Notes: generated from the sequence alone by a model not told the origin. 64,000 nucleotides of DNA from Armatimonadota bacterium (GCA_020850315.1 JADZEY010000087.1:16136-80135), one strand, 5' to 3'; shown: positions 44,872 through 54,991, counted from the first letter of the stretch. Made by a program: numbers and translations.

Positions 44872-45663
44872 ATGATTGTTGTTGAGAATCTTCATAAATC
44901 GTTTGGCCCGAAACAGGTTCTGCGGGGGGTCTCGTTCAGAATTGAGACGGGGGAAACTGTTGCCATTATTGGGCGGTCGGGAACTGGGAAAAGTGTGCTG
45001 CTGAAGCTGATTGTGGGGTTGCTGCAACCCGATCAAGGGGTTGTGACGCTGGATGGGAAACGGGTTGACCAAATGAGCGAGAAGGAGCTGTACCAGATGC
45101 GCCGAAGCATCGGCTATGTGTTCCAAGGGGCCGCACTGTTCGATTCGCTAACCGTTGCCCAGAACATTGTGCTTGGGCTGCATGAACATGGCGAGCGCGA
45201 CCAACAGGTGCTGGATCAAGAAATACGCCGCAACCTGATGAACGTTGGCTTGCTCCCCGACCCCAAACAGATTCCCCCTGACCAGTTTGAGGAGGCTTAC
45301 CGGATTATCACCAACAAAAAACCAGCCGAGCTTTCCGGCGGAATGCGCAAACGGGTTGGCGTTGCGCGTGCGCTTGTTGGCCAGCCGCGCTACATCTTCT
45401 ACGATGAACCAACCACTGGGCTGGACCCGATCACCAGCGAGCAGATTGATAACCTTGTTCGCGACCTTGCCAGCAAGTTAGATGTCACCTCAGTTCTTAT
45501 CACCCACGATCTCTTCTCGGTGTACAAGGCTGCCGACCGCGCAATTTTTTTGGAGGAAGGGCTGATACGGTTTATCGGCACGCCGCAGGAATTGCGCAAC
45601 AGCGATGACCCCGTTGTTCGGGGGTTTATCGAGCGGTACAACGTGCAAGGGGCGGTGGCCTAA
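44872..45663 (+). CDS. ABC transporter ATP-binding protein, MlaF-like
   Basis: 263 residues. Walker A GRSGTGKS (34-41), Q-loop YVFQGAALFDSLTVAQNI, signature LSGGMRKRVGVARAL, Walker B YIFYDEPTTGLDP, and switch His in LITHDLF. The GALFDSLTV and LSGGMRKR wording is characteristic of the MCE/Mla ATPases that move phospholipids between the membranes. The permease (MlaE) and MCE protein (MlaD) that normally follow are absent: the next gene is an unrelated surface protein. It must therefore pair with subunits encoded elsewhere. Confidence 0.88.
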   Translation: MIVVENLHKSFGPKQVLRGVSFRIETGETVAIIGRSGTGKSVLLKLIVGLLQPDQGVVTLDGKRVDQMSEKELYQMRRSIGYVFQGAALFDSLTVAQNIVLGLHEHGERDQQVLDQEIRRNLMNVGLLPDPKQIPPDQFEEAYRIITNKKPAELSGGMRKRVGVARALVGQPRYIFYDEPTTGLDPITSEQIDNLVRDLASKLDVTSVLITHDLFSVYKAADRAIFLEEGLIRFIGTPQELRNSDDPVVRGFIERYNVQGAVA

Positions 45664-45903
45664 AGCCCGTTGGATTGCTCACAGCGTATTACCGAAATGT
45701 CATTCCGCGTGGGCTATCTGGCGGGCTGGCAGCGTGTAACTTTGGCCTGCTTGCGGGTGTAATTCTCGCGGGCGTAAGGCATACAACGCCGTTACTTCTT
45801 TCACTCACTCACGCTCTCTTCCCTTTTAGCTGTTCATTCTCTTGTGTGATCTATCACCAAGTTGTGTGTTGTTGGTTCAGCGACCTCTATCCCGAAGGCA
45901 CCG
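45664..45903. other. Gap before the SBBP gene
   Basis: 240 bp with no gene. Pyrimidine-rich (TTCTTTCACTCACTC). AGCCC...GGGCT flank a weak stem after the ATPase gene. Confidence 0.4.
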
Positions 45904-48900
45904 ATGCGATTCTTTCGATTCCTCCTTTTACCGTTAGCACTGATTCCCCTTCTGGGCGAACTCCATTCCCAACAACGCACACCCCAAGTTGCTACCGCCG
46001 CAACGGGCGCGTTCATCTTTGCCGAAAACGTTGGCCAGTGGCCCAGCGATGCCTTGTTCCAGGGGCGCGCCGATGCTGCCAGCTTCCGGTTCCGCCGTAG
46101 TGGGGTGGATTTTTTCTACATCACCGATTCGCTTCACGGTCGTAACGCCACCGCTGCCAATAGCCGTCACCGCACGTTGTCGGGCTATCTGCTGGCCACC
46201 AATTTTGTTGGTGCGCGTGCCGATGTTGCCGTTGTTGGCCAGCGTCCAACCGGAACCCGATTCAACTACTACGGGCTTGCCAGCAATCAGGGTCAGCATT
46301 CCGGAGCAGATGGGTTCCAGCTGGTCCGCTACCGCAACCTGTACGATGGGATTGATGCCCTTTACTACGGCCAAGATGGCGCGATGAAATATGACTTCAT
46401 CCTTGCCCCCGGCAGCAACCACCGCACCATCTGTCTCCGCTACGACGGTGCCGACAGCCTGACCATCAGCCGCGAAGGATTTCTGGAAGTTCACACTCCA
46501 TTTGGTGTGGTTCGCGAAGCACCTCCATACTGCTATCAAGAACTTGGCGGGAAGCGTGTGCGGGTTCGTGGTGAGTATCGGCTGATGGGGGATAATCAAT
46601 ATGGGTTCACCGTGGGGAGCTATCGGCGCGATCTTCCGCTGGTGATTGACCCTTGCCTTTCGGTGGAGTACGTCAGCTACTTGGGCGGCGGCGGCTACGA
46701 TGTCATCTCCGCAATGGCCATTGATTCCAGCGGCAACACCTACCTCACTGGTTTCACCAACGCCCCTGATTTCCCGATTCGTCCGGGGGCTGGCGCGCTC
46801 CCTGCTGGGAACTACGTCTTCGTCAGCAAACTCAGCAGCGACGGTAGCCAGCTGCTGTACTCCACCGTGGTTGGCCGTCCGTATAATGGCAGCTACATCG
46901 TCACGGGGTTGGGGGAAATTTTTTACGAGGCGATTGGCGAAGATGTGGAAGTCACTTCTGCAGGGGAAGCAATTGTGGGGTTCACCACCAACATCCCCAA
47001 CCTTGCCACCACCTCCAGTGCCGTAAGCCCCACAAAACAGCCCAACAATCTTGACACCCGCTGCGGCCCGCCAGTCACCGAAAACTTTGACTTCTACGTT
47101 GCGCGATTGACCGCCAACGGGGAGCTGAAATGGGGAACCTATCTGGGTGGCAAACAGAACGATTATTTGGCAGACCTTGCCCTTGACAACAGCGGCAACG
47201 TCTGCATCACCGGCACAACCTACGCGCCGGAGTGTGGCAATGGTGACACACTGATGTTCCCCTTCACCGCCAACAAAAATGATTTCAGTTCCGGCGATCA
47301 GTTCAGCGGTTTCCAGGCCGTTGCCGTGCGGCTTAGCGCGGGGGGGGATAGGCTTCAGTTTAGCGCGCCGTTGGGGGGCCGTGGCAACGAGTTCGCCGGG
47401 CGGATTGCCGTGGATCAAGCCGGAAACATCATCACGCTGGGAAGCACCAACTCCAACAATTTTCTCACCACGTCAAACGCTTTCCAAGCCACCCCGCGCC
47501 CCGGAATTGGCGGCGGTGTGTACGACCTCTATCTGGCCCAAATCAACCCCACCACCGGAACGCTTCTCTACAGCACCTACATTGCCGACAACGGCGCGCA
47601 GGGAAGGACCGGATTGGGGTTCGGTGGATACACCGCACGCCAGTTCGAGCCGCTGATAGGATATGGCGACCAAGCCCGTCGGCAGGGGTTAGTTGTCAGC
47701 AACAGCGATGGCACGTTGTTGATTGGCGGAACCACCCGAAGCCGCACTCTTCCGGTAAGCTCGGGTGCGTTCCAGGGGGGGGCATCCGGCGGAGCCAACG
47801 CTTTTGTGATTCGGTTCGACATCCCCGCTAATCGCATTGTTGCCGCCACCTACGTGGGTGGTTCGGATGACGACTTCCTGGGTGGGCTTGGGTTCGATCC
47901 GTTTGGCGACGTTGCGGTTGCCATTTCCACTGCATCCAACGATTTCCCGATCACCAACGTGAACGTCCAATCGCGGTTGTCCGGCATCAGTGATGCTGCA
48001 CTGGTGATTCTGGGGCGCGGATTGAGCGGGTTATCCTACGGCACATTTATCGGCGGCGCAACGCCCTCGGGAAGCACACGTGACTCCTACTTGTGGGAGC
48101 AATCGGTCAGTGGGTTAATCACCGCTCCACGCGAAGGGGGTATCTATCTGTACGGCGCAACCTCATCGCGCAATCTTCCCGTCACCGCCCGCGCACTGCA
48201 ACGGAACAACGACTACTACAGCGGCTACATCGTCAAGTTTGCCGGGCCGAACAACCCACGGCTTGGGACCAGTTTGGCCGCCTACTTCCCCGAAAACGCT
48301 TGTGGCACGGAAGAAGTAGTCTCCCACCTTGTCTTCAATTCCGGCTTTGCGCCGCTGACGATTGATTCGGCCACAGTCCTTTCTGGCGAAGATTTCCGGG
48401 TGCTGAACAACGGGCGGTTCCCCATCACATTGGGGCCGTGCGATTCCACCTACATCACCGTTGCCTTCAAGCCGAACCAGGACGCACTCTGCGACCGCAA
48501 TCTGCGCGACTCGCTGATTATCCACGCGGCCAACGCCTTGCCAAACCGCACCGCCGTCTATCTGCAGGGGATCAAACGTTGCATCCGTTTCACGTTTGCT
48601 GATACCGTGGTGAACGACCCCCGCTACTGGCTTGGAAGCACCACGCAATATCACTTCAGCGCGGCGGTCCAGGGGGATGTTCCGCAGTACCTTACCATCA
48701 CCCCCGACCCCGGCAACAAAGGGATTTTTGTCCCCGCCCCCCCGGTGGTCAACCGCCCGCACTTGCAGGGGACTGCGTTTATTGATTTCGAGATACGCGC
48801 CCCCGACACCGGCTACTACTGCGAAACCTTCACCGCAACGATTGAGCCATGCGGGCGTTCGCAAAAACTGAGCATCTGCGCCTACGTGAAAAGCGGATTT

Positions 48901-49926
48901 TTCCAAGCTGACGACACCATCAACTTGGGGGTGTTGGAGTGCCGCCAGCAGGATGTCCCGATCAGCATCTACAACGGCGGCAACGACACGCTCCGCTGGC
49001 GGCTGTGGTTTGTTGGCGGCGACCACGGGGGCGATGTCCAGTACGACCAGCAAGCACTGATGTTTGCGCGGCCATTGCCCGATCGAGATTCCGTCACCTT
49101 CAACGTGCGGCTGCGGCCAGCCGGGGTGGGGAAACGGCAAGCGGTGATGGTGTTCGAAACCAACGAACTGCGCAAGCCACAGCCGCGTATCGTCCTTCTT
49201 TCCGAGCTTGATACCGTCAGCTTCCGGTTGGGCCACCAAGGGTTCACTGGCGGGTTTGGCGAACTCTACTCCATGCCGATCAGCTACCAGCCAATCCGGC
49301 AAGGGCGCGTCCCTTCCACCGAGCTCACCTTCCTTGTCAAGCTCAATCCATCCATGCTTGCTGTGGAAGGAATTGATGGGGCCGGAACCATGACCGAAGG
49401 GTGGAGCATTGTTGAGAAGCAGGAGATATTCAACGGGGGAACGCTTCTGCGAATTGCTGCCGGAACAACCGGAAAGCCGCTGCGTGAGGCTGGCCTACTA
49501 ACCCGGCTGAAGCTGAAAGTGCTTCGGGGGGATAGCGTGGAATCGCCGTTGCGGTTGGAGCTTTCCGGCATCAGCAGCCTTTGCATGAACGCCGAAGCTG
49601 ACACCACGCAGCTGTTTCTGCTCAGCGAGGAATGCCGGGCGTACAGCCGTCTGCTGTTCACCAGCAACCGCCTGCTGAAGCAAAGCCTTCCCAACCCGGC
49701 GCGGGGCCAAACGGTAATTCCATTTCGGGTTCCGCAAGCGGGGCGCGTTCGGCTGACGGTGTACGATGCCATTGGCCGCGAAGTGCTGCGCCTGCTGGAC
49801 GCACAACGCCCGCAAGGAGCCGAGGAGGTGATGTTCGATGCCACGCTTCTTCCGTCGGGACGCTACTACTACCGCATCACCATTGATGACCTGCTGAGCG
49901 ACACGCGGGAGATGGTGATTGAATGA
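45904..49926 (+). CDS. SBBP-repeat protein with type IX secretion sorting domain
   Basis: 1,340 residues from the ATG at 45904, which opens the signal peptide (FFRFLLLPLALIPLLGELHSQ). The N-terminal part (IFAENVGQWPSDALFQGR, LYDGIDALYYGQDGAMKYDFILAPG) and the beta-propeller SBBP repeats (YVSYLGGGGYDVISAMAIDS, GNTYLTGFT) cover about 40-780. An ASH-like domain with paired Cys follows (ENACGTEEVVSHLVFNSGFAPLTIDS). A cohesin-like segment lies near 1,130-1,250. The C-terminal ~75 residues (SLPNPARGQTVIPFRVPQAG, VRLTVYDAIGREVL, PSGRYYYRI) are a classic T9SS sorting domain, so the protein is secreted or surface attached. The next gene overlaps its stop by 4 bp. Confidence 0.9.
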   Translation: MRFFRFLLLPLALIPLLGELHSQQRTPQVATAATGAFIFAENVGQWPSDALFQGRADAASFRFRRSGVDFFYITDSLHGRNATAANSRHRTLSGYLLATNFVGARADVAVVGQRPTGTRFNYYGLASNQGQHSGADGFQLVRYRNLYDGIDALYYGQDGAMKYDFILAPGSNHRTICLRYDGADSLTISREGFLEVHTPFGVVREAPPYCYQELGGKRVRVRGEYRLMGDNQYGFTVGSYRRDLPLVIDPCLSVEYVSYLGGGGYDVISAMAIDSSGNTYLTGFTNAPDFPIRPGAGALPAGNYVFVSKLSSDGSQLLYSTVVGRPYNGSYIVTGLGEIFYEAIGEDVEVTSAGEAIVGFTTNIPNLATTSSAVSPTKQPNNLDTRCGPPVTENFDFYVARLTANGELKWGTYLGGKQNDYLADLALDNSGNVCITGTTYAPECGNGDTLMFPFTANKNDFSSGDQFSGFQAVAVRLSAGGDRLQFSAPLGGRGNEFAGRIAVDQAGNIITLGSTNSNNFLTTSNAFQATPRPGIGGGVYDLYLAQINPTTGTLLYSTYIADNGAQGRTGLGFGGYTARQFEPLIGYGDQARRQGLVVSNSDGTLLIGGTTRSRTLPVSSGAFQGGASGGANAFVIRFDIPANRIVAATYVGGSDDDFLGGLGFDPFGDVAVAISTASNDFPITNVNVQSRLSGISDAALVILGRGLSGLSYGTFIGGATPSGSTRDSYLWEQSVSGLITAPREGGIYLYGATSSRNLPVTARALQRNNDYYSGYIVKFAGPNNPRLGTSLAAYFPENACGTEEVVSHLVFNSGFAPLTIDSATVLSGEDFRVLNNGRFPITLGPCDSTYITVAFKPNQDALCDRNLRDSLIIHAANALPNRTAVYLQGIKRCIRFTFADTVVNDPRYWLGSTTQYHFSAAVQGDVPQYLTITPDPGNKGIFVPAPPVVNRPHLQGTAFIDFEIRAPDTGYYCETFTATIEPCGRSQKLSICAYVKSGFFQADDTINLGVLECRQQDVPISIYNGGNDTLRWRLWFVGGDHGGDVQYDQQALMFARPLPDRDSVTFNVRLRPAGVGKRQAVMVFETNELRKPQPRIVLLSELDTVSFRLGHQGFTGGFGELYSMPISYQPIRQGRVPSTELTFLVKLNPSMLAVEGIDGAGTMTEGWSIVEKQEIFNGGTLLRIAAGTTGKPLREAGLLTRLKLKVLRGDSVESPLRLELSGISSLCMNAEADTTQLFLLSEECRAYSRLLFTSNRLLKQSLPNPARGQTVIPFRVPQAGRVRLTVYDAIGREVLRLLDAQRPQGAEEVMFDATLLPSGRYYYRITIDDLLSDTREMVIE

Positions 49927-51953
49927 TGAAAACATCTATGCCACAATCGTTGTTCGGCTGCCATGCTGTTGCCCTTGTTGCGGCGGTGGCGGCGATGTTC
50001 CCCAACCAGCTGCGCGCCCAAGAATCCGACACGTTGCCCAAACCAACCCGGTTTGCTGTTGGCGTGTTGGCTGGGCTTGGTGGTCACCTCTATTTCGGTT
50101 CGGTTGATCTTGGCAGCAGCTCCAAATTCGGTGCGGGGAACTGCGGATTGTTCAACAGCGGGTTTGGGCTTGGCGGGATTGCGGGCGTGCTGATTGAGTA
50201 CCGCCTAACCGATGATCTCACGCTGGGATTGCGCGGAATCTACAACGGCAGCAACGGCACAATGCGAACCCCAAACGCCGCCGGTGCCCAATTCCGCAAC
50301 CCCGACGGATCCTTGGCCACGGTGGAAAGCGAACACACCTACATCATAAAAAATCCATCGGCTGGCGGCGAACTGTACGGCACGTTCCGCCCTTTCGATT
50401 TTCCCCTAACCGTGCGTGGCGGGGTGCGGTTGGCGCAACCGCTGGATGCTAACTATGAGCTTCAAGAGGAGATACTGGAGCCTTCCTACGCTTACTTCGA
50501 CAACGGAACTCAATCGCGCCAGTATGGGGCCGGAAGCCTGAACGATGGAACCGAGATAGGCGTGATTGCCGGGGCCGGTTGGCCGCTACGCATTGGCCGG
50601 ATGATAGAATTGATTCCTGAGCTAACCCTTTCCACAACGCTTACTAGCTTCAGCCCTGTGGGAAGCGGATCCATGGCATCGCTGGAGCCAACCGTGGCGG
50701 TCCGCTACACCTTCCCAACGCCTGCACCGGATCCTCCGCCCCCCCCTCCGCCGCCTCCCCCGCCCCCTCCTCCCCCGCCGCCGCCACCTCCCCCGCCGCC
50801 AACTTTGCCAGTGTTGGCAGCTACCGTGCAGGCCGTTGGGATTGCCCCGGACGGAAGCACGCAAAGCCGCGTCACGGTGCAGGTGGCCCAGGCGATTCGG
50901 GTGCGTGAGATTGCCACGCTTCCGTACATCTTCTTCGATGAAAACTCAGCCCAACTTCCGGCGCGGTATCTGAACGCCCAGCCGGGGGACGCACGCGATC
51001 CACTAAGCCGTTACCGCGCAATGCTGGGGACGCTTGGCCAGCGGCTTGCCGCAGCCCCCAGCCAGCAGATCACGATTGTGGGAACCAACGCCAACGTGGG
51101 CGATGAAGCTGGCAACACAACCCTTTCGCGCCAGCGCGCCCAAGCCGTGAAGGAGTATCTGGTGGCGAATTGGGGAATCGCCCCAGATCGTATCCGCACC
51201 GAAGCCCGTGGGCTGCCGGAAACACCCTCCAACAGCGCGTATCCGGAAGGGAGAGAGGAGAACCGCCGCGCCGAGATTGTGGCCGATGCGGCCTTGCTCC
51301 ACCCGTTGCAGATTGCCGACACAACCCGCACGATAACATCCCCCGGGCTGCAATTCCAGAACAGCATCCGCGCCGAAGCGGGCGTTGCTGGGTGGGAGAT
51401 TTCCGCCAGCATCAACGGGCGGCAAATCCGGCGATTGCGTGGCGAACGCCAGCCACCAGCGGCAATGAACGAGCAGTTCACCACCCAGGAGTTAGCGCGG
51501 CTATCGGAAGGGGAAACAGCCATTGGCTACAGCATGAGCGTGAGCGACAGCGCGGGACAAACCACAACCACTACGGCTGGCACCCTGCCAGTGGAGGTGA
51601 CACGCACCAGCGTTGAAGAAGCGGGGGAAGGGGCATCGTTGCAAGAGCTTGGGGAAGTTGTGGTGTTCGATTTCAACAGTGCGCGATTGCGTACCGAGGC
51701 CAAGTTGGCATTGGCACGATTGCGCGAGCGATTGCCGAAGGGGGGCTCCATTGCCATCCGTGGTTACGCCGATGAGATCGGGGATCCAGCCGTAAACTTG
51801 CGTCTTTCCACAGCACGCGCACGCGCCGTGGCGGCCGAGTTCCGCGACTTCACCGTGACCATCGAGGAGCCGCAATCCAGCACTCCCCTCTTCCCAAACG
51901 ACACTCCCGAAGGGCGATTCTACTCCCGCACCGTTCGCGTTCGGGTGCAGTGA
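49923..51953 (+). CDS. Outer membrane barrel with poly-proline hinge and two OmpA domains
   Basis: 676 residues; its ATG overlaps the stop of the SBBP gene (ATGA), so translation is coupled. Signal peptide HAVALVAAVAAMFPNQLRAQ. Residues ~40-265 form an 8-strand-type barrel (FAVGVLAGLGGHLYFGSVDL, GGIAGVLIEYRLTDDLTLGLRGIYNG). A run of 23 prolines (bases 50733-50801) leads to an OmpA-like domain (QQITIVGTNANVGDEAGNT, RAQAVKEYLVANWGIAPDRI). An Ig-like stretch follows, then a second OmpA-like domain (VVFDFNSARLRTEAKLAL, IAIRGYADEIGDPAVNLRLS). Two cell-wall-binding modules on one barrel are unusual. Coupling suggests it serves export or anchoring of the SBBP protein. Confidence 0.85.
   Translation: MMKTSMPQSLFGCHAVALVAAVAAMFPNQLRAQESDTLPKPTRFAVGVLAGLGGHLYFGSVDLGSSSKFGAGNCGLFNSGFGLGGIAGVLIEYRLTDDLTLGLRGIYNGSNGTMRTPNAAGAQFRNPDGSLATVESEHTYIIKNPSAGGELYGTFRPFDFPLTVRGGVRLAQPLDANYELQEEILEPSYAYFDNGTQSRQYGAGSLNDGTEIGVIAGAGWPLRIGRMIELIPELTLSTTLTSFSPVGSGSMASLEPTVAVRYTFPTPAPDPPPPPPPPPPPPPPPPPPPPPPPTLPVLAATVQAVGIAPDGSTQSRVTVQVAQAIRVREIATLPYIFFDENSAQLPARYLNAQPGDARDPLSRYRAMLGTLGQRLAAAPSQQITIVGTNANVGDEAGNTTLSRQRAQAVKEYLVANWGIAPDRIRTEARGLPETPSNSAYPEGREENRRAEIVADAALLHPLQIADTTRTITSPGLQFQNSIRAEAGVAGWEISASINGRQIRRLRGERQPPAAMNEQFTTQELARLSEGETAIGYSMSVSDSAGQTTTTTAGTLPVEVTRTSVEEAGEGASLQELGEVVVFDFNSARLRTEAKLALARLRERLPKGGSIAIRGYADEIGDPAVNLRLSTARARAVAAEFRDFTVTIEEPQSSTPLFPNDTPEGRFYSRTVRVRVQ
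50733..50801 (+). repeat. 23-codon proline run
   Basis: 69 bases of CCN codons with mixed third positions, so selection on protein rather than simple slippage seems likely. A run this long should require EF-P. Confidence 0.9.
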
Positions 51954-51995
51954 TAGCGTGCGCATCCATTCCTCTCTCTGTAAACATCCGTCCCA

Positions 51996-52017
51996 CGCTG
52001 CAACCGCTGTTGCAGCG
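51996..52017. other. Short inverted repeat before the epimerase gene
   Basis: CGCTGCAA (51996-52003) and TTGCAGCG (52010-52017), 6-nt loop, no T-tract. It lies between the OmpA gene and the epimerase start. Confidence 0.5.
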
Positions 52018-52046
52018 CATGGGGTTGTTGTGGCATCTTGCGCGCT

Positions 52047-53045
52047 ATGCCAACTGCACTTGTCACCGGGGCTTCTGGGTTTGTGGGAAGCCATATCTGC
52101 GACCAACTTCACCAGCGTGGTTACGCGGTTCGCGTGCTTGCCCGCTCCAGCACCAATTTGAAATCGGTTCAGCACCTTCCCATCACCCCTGTGCGTGGTG
52201 ATTTTGCCGACCCGGAATCACTACGTGATGCCGTGCGCGATACCGATTTCATCTACCACGTTGCCGGGGCCACTGCCGCAAAAAACCGCGCGGCTTTTTT
52301 TGCTGGAAACCAACTTGCCACGCGCAACCTGTTGGAGGCAACGCTGCAGTACAACCCCAATCTTCAGCGGTTTCTGCATGTCAGCAGCCTTGCGGCAGTG
52401 GGGCCTTCCCCAAGCCTTAGCAATCCGGTTGATGAAACTACTCCGTTCCACCCCATTACCACTTACGGCGAAAGCAAAGCCGCTGCCGAGCGGGAAGTAT
52501 TCGACCGCATGAGCAAGCTGCCGGCAACCATCGTCCGCCCGCCGGTAGTCTATGGCCCGCGTGATGCGGGGACAGGGGCTTTCACATTTTTTGTGGTGGC
52601 CGCCAAAGGCTTCGCGCCGTTGATCGGTTTTGGCGAAAAGAAGGTGAGCCTTGTTCACGTCACCGATCTGGCACGCGGTTCGGTGGAGGCTGCCGAAAGC
52701 CCACGCGCCGCAGGTGAAGCATACTTTTTAAGCTCGGAAGAATTTTACACGTGGGAGGAAGTTGGCGCGATCACCGCACGGGTGATGGGGCGGAATCGGG
52801 TGCGGCATCTGCGGGTTCCGCACGCGGTGATTCACTTGGCCGCAGCGGTTAGCGGGTTTGCGGGGATGTTCCAGAAAAAGCCGACAATTTTTGATCGCGA
52901 CAAAGGGCGCGACATCACCACTCCCTACTGGATTTGCAGCGTGGAGAAAGCCCGCGAACATTTTGGATACCGCCAACAAATTCCGCTGGAAGCAGGAATT
53001 GCCGAGACAATCGCGTGGTATCGGAACGAAGGGGTGATTCGGTGA
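52047..53045 (+). CDS. NAD-dependent epimerase/dehydratase family protein
   Basis: 332 residues of the extended SDR type, from the ATG at 52047. Rossmann motif GASGFVG (8-14). The active-site Ser appears in HVSSLAAVGPS and the YxxxK in TTYGESKAAAE. PATIVRPPVVYGPRDAGTG marks the substrate side. The sequence is closest in feel to NAD-dependent sugar epimerases/dihydroflavonol reductase-like proteins; the substrate is not predictable. It is separated from the OmpA gene by a hairpin and probably has its own promoter. Confidence 0.87.
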   Translation: MPTALVTGASGFVGSHICDQLHQRGYAVRVLARSSTNLKSVQHLPITPVRGDFADPESLRDAVRDTDFIYHVAGATAAKNRAAFFAGNQLATRNLLEATLQYNPNLQRFLHVSSLAAVGPSPSLSNPVDETTPFHPITTYGESKAAAEREVFDRMSKLPATIVRPPVVYGPRDAGTGAFTFFVVAAKGFAPLIGFGEKKVSLVHVTDLARGSVEAAESPRAAGEAYFLSSEEFYTWEEVGAITARVMGRNRVRHLRVPHAVIHLAAAVSGFAGMFQKKPTIFDRDKGRDITTPYWICSVEKAREHFGYRQQIPLEAGIAETIAWYRNEGVIR

Positions 53046-53341
53046 GGGGAATGGTGAGTGTCGAATGACGAATGGGGAATTACAAGAATGCTTTGATAGG
53101 GTTAGCATGAGCCGGGAGTGAGATGCGGTGCAAGGAGTGAGGTTCGGTGATGGAGGCAATGAGGCTTCGACAGACTCAGCATGGGTGGGGGCTGGCAGCC
53201 GCACCACCACGGTGCTGAAGCCCTGCGCCTACTGAATACTTCTTTCATCCACCAAATAATCACCGTATAATCTTCGTTTGCGTTGCATATTTGCCACATT
53301 CTACAACCGGATATTCCTCCTCATTAAGTAAGGGTGATAGA
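53046..53341. repeat. Intergenic region with dispersed-repeat remnants
   Basis: About 295 bp, no gene. GAGGCTTCGACAGACTCAGCATG (53160-53182) is a version of the widespread GGCTTCGACAGGCTCAGC repeat. TATAAT at 53268-53273 could be part of a promoter for the TPR-LuxR gene, and AAGGGTGATAG precedes its ATG. Confidence 0.5.
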
Positions 53342-54991
53342 ATGCCCAAGCATGATGACCTCCTGCATCAGCAACACACACGCATTGCTCAGTTGATAGA
53401 TAGTGCCCGCCACGCACTACGCGACACCCCCCAGCAAGCCAAGTCGCTTGCCGAAGAAGCGTTGGCAACTGCCCGCTTAACCAACCATCACGGCCAGATT
53501 GCAAGCTGCTTGGAGTTCTGCTGCCGACTCTATCTCCAACTCCCCCACACCCCTCTGCCACAATCATACCTTTCTGAGTTGTTGGAGCTTCGGCGGAAGA
53601 TGAAGGATGCTGCTGGGGAAGCCAATGCACTGCTGTTGATTGGCCAACACCAATGGCACAACGGCCAGGTGCGGGTTGCGGCTACCCAACTGACCCAAGC
53701 ATTGGAGCTTGCCCGAAGCATCAGCTACGTTGCCGGCGAAACGGATATTCTAGAGTCCCTTGCCCGATTTCATACCGACATTGGCGATTACGTGGCGGCG
53801 TTGGATTGGTACTTGCAGCTTCTTCAGTTCGTTGCCACCCACGACCCTGCTTCGGATGTGCGCGCTGGGGTAATCAGCAACATCGGTGCGTTGCATGGCC
53901 AGATGGAGAACTACCAAGCGGCATTGGAGCAATTCACCCAAGCGTTGGCAATGTTTGCCGAATCGGGCAACCTGATGATGCAGGCACGCACCGCAGGGAA
54001 TATAGCCGCAGCCCACCACGCGTTGCACCAGAATGACCAAGCTCTGGAACACGGCTTACGCTCACTGGCGTTGTACCGGATACTGGGCTACCAGCGCGAC
54101 ATCCCCCGGCTGATGATGACCATTGCCAGCATCCTGGAAGAACAAGGGGAATTTGCCAGCGCGTTCGATTACCTGAAACGCGCCATGGATGGATTGCACA
54201 ACCACAGCGATGACGAAGGATACATTGGCATTCTACTCAGCTTAGGCCAGCTTCATCGCAAAACAAACACTCTTCATCAAGGGGTCTATCTGATAGAGGA
54301 AGCACTCCGCATGGCCCAAGCACGAAACCTGTTGTATTTGGAATCGCGGGCCCACGAAGCACTTGCCAAGGCGTTCGAGGAATTTCAGGACACCGCACGC
54401 GCGTTACGCCACCACAAACAATTTGCCCAGCTTCGCGACCAGCTTCAGAATACCGAAAAGCAAAAAGCCATCGCCATGCTGCAACTTCGATTCGACGTTG
54501 AGCGCGCCCAGCAGGAGCTGCAGATACTGCGGCTGCAAAGCCGGCAACTGAAAACCGAAGCCGAACAAAAGGAGCGGGAGCTACGGGCGGTGGCACTGAA
54601 CTTAGTGGAACGCAACCAGCTCATCGAAGACATCCGCACTAAGCTATCGCAGATTGCTGGAGCTAACGACCGCAACCCTACTGGAGAATTGCAATCCCTG
54701 ATCCGCCAGCTGCAAGCCAACGGGAACCCAGATGATGCTTGGAAGCAGTTTGAGGATCAGTTTCAGCAAGTGCACCATGATTTTATGCAATTGCTTGCCC
54801 AGCGGTGTGCTGATCTTAGTGCCACCGAGCGGAAGGTCTGTGCATTGATCCGTTCCGGTTTTTCCAGCAAGGAGATTGCAAACCTGCTTCATATTGATTA
54901 CCGCTCGGTGGAGCAATACCGTTTCCGAATCCGCAAAAAGCTCCAAATCCCCACCGAAACAAGCCTCATCACCTACATGGCTGGCCTGTGA
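53342..54991 (+). CDS. TPR regulator with coiled coil and LuxR-type HTH
   Basis: 549 residues from the ATG at 53342. About ten TPR-like helical hairpins fill residues 15-370 (GEANALLLIGQHQWHNGQVRVAATQLTQALELAR, ISNIGALHGQMENYQAALEQFTQALAMFAES). A coiled coil follows at about 380-435 (ERAQQELQILRLQSRQLKTE). The C-terminal ~60 residues are a LuxR/GerE helix-turn-helix: LSATERKVCALIRSGFSSKEIANLLHIDYRSVEQYRFRIRKKL. There is no membrane helix, unlike most Bacteroidota TPR-LuxR proteins. It probably senses a ligand or partner through the TPRs and may control the protease genes downstream; that link is inferred from position only. Confidence 0.85.
   Translation: MPKHDDLLHQQHTRIAQLIDSARHALRDTPQQAKSLAEEALATARLTNHHGQIASCLEFCCRLYLQLPHTPLPQSYLSELLELRRKMKDAAGEANALLLIGQHQWHNGQVRVAATQLTQALELARSISYVAGETDILESLARFHTDIGDYVAALDWYLQLLQFVATHDPASDVRAGVISNIGALHGQMENYQAALEQFTQALAMFAESGNLMMQARTAGNIAAAHHALHQNDQALEHGLRSLALYRILGYQRDIPRLMMTIASILEEQGEFASAFDYLKRAMDGLHNHSDDEGYIGILLSLGQLHRKTNTLHQGVYLIEEALRMAQARNLLYLESRAHEALAKAFEEFQDTARALRHHKQFAQLRDQLQNTEKQKAIAMLQLRFDVERAQQELQILRLQSRQLKTEAEQKERELRAVALNLVERNQLIEDIRTKLSQIAGANDRNPTGELQSLIRQLQANGNPDDAWKQFEDQFQQVHHDFMQLLAQRCADLSATERKVCALIRSGFSSKEIANLLHIDYRSVEQYRFRIRKKLQIPTETSLITYMAGL

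Noticed and set aside
45934..49302. Minus-strand open frames of 494 and 379 codons opposite the SBBP gene
   Set aside because: The plus strand has a signal peptide, family repeats and a sorting domain; the antisense products look random.
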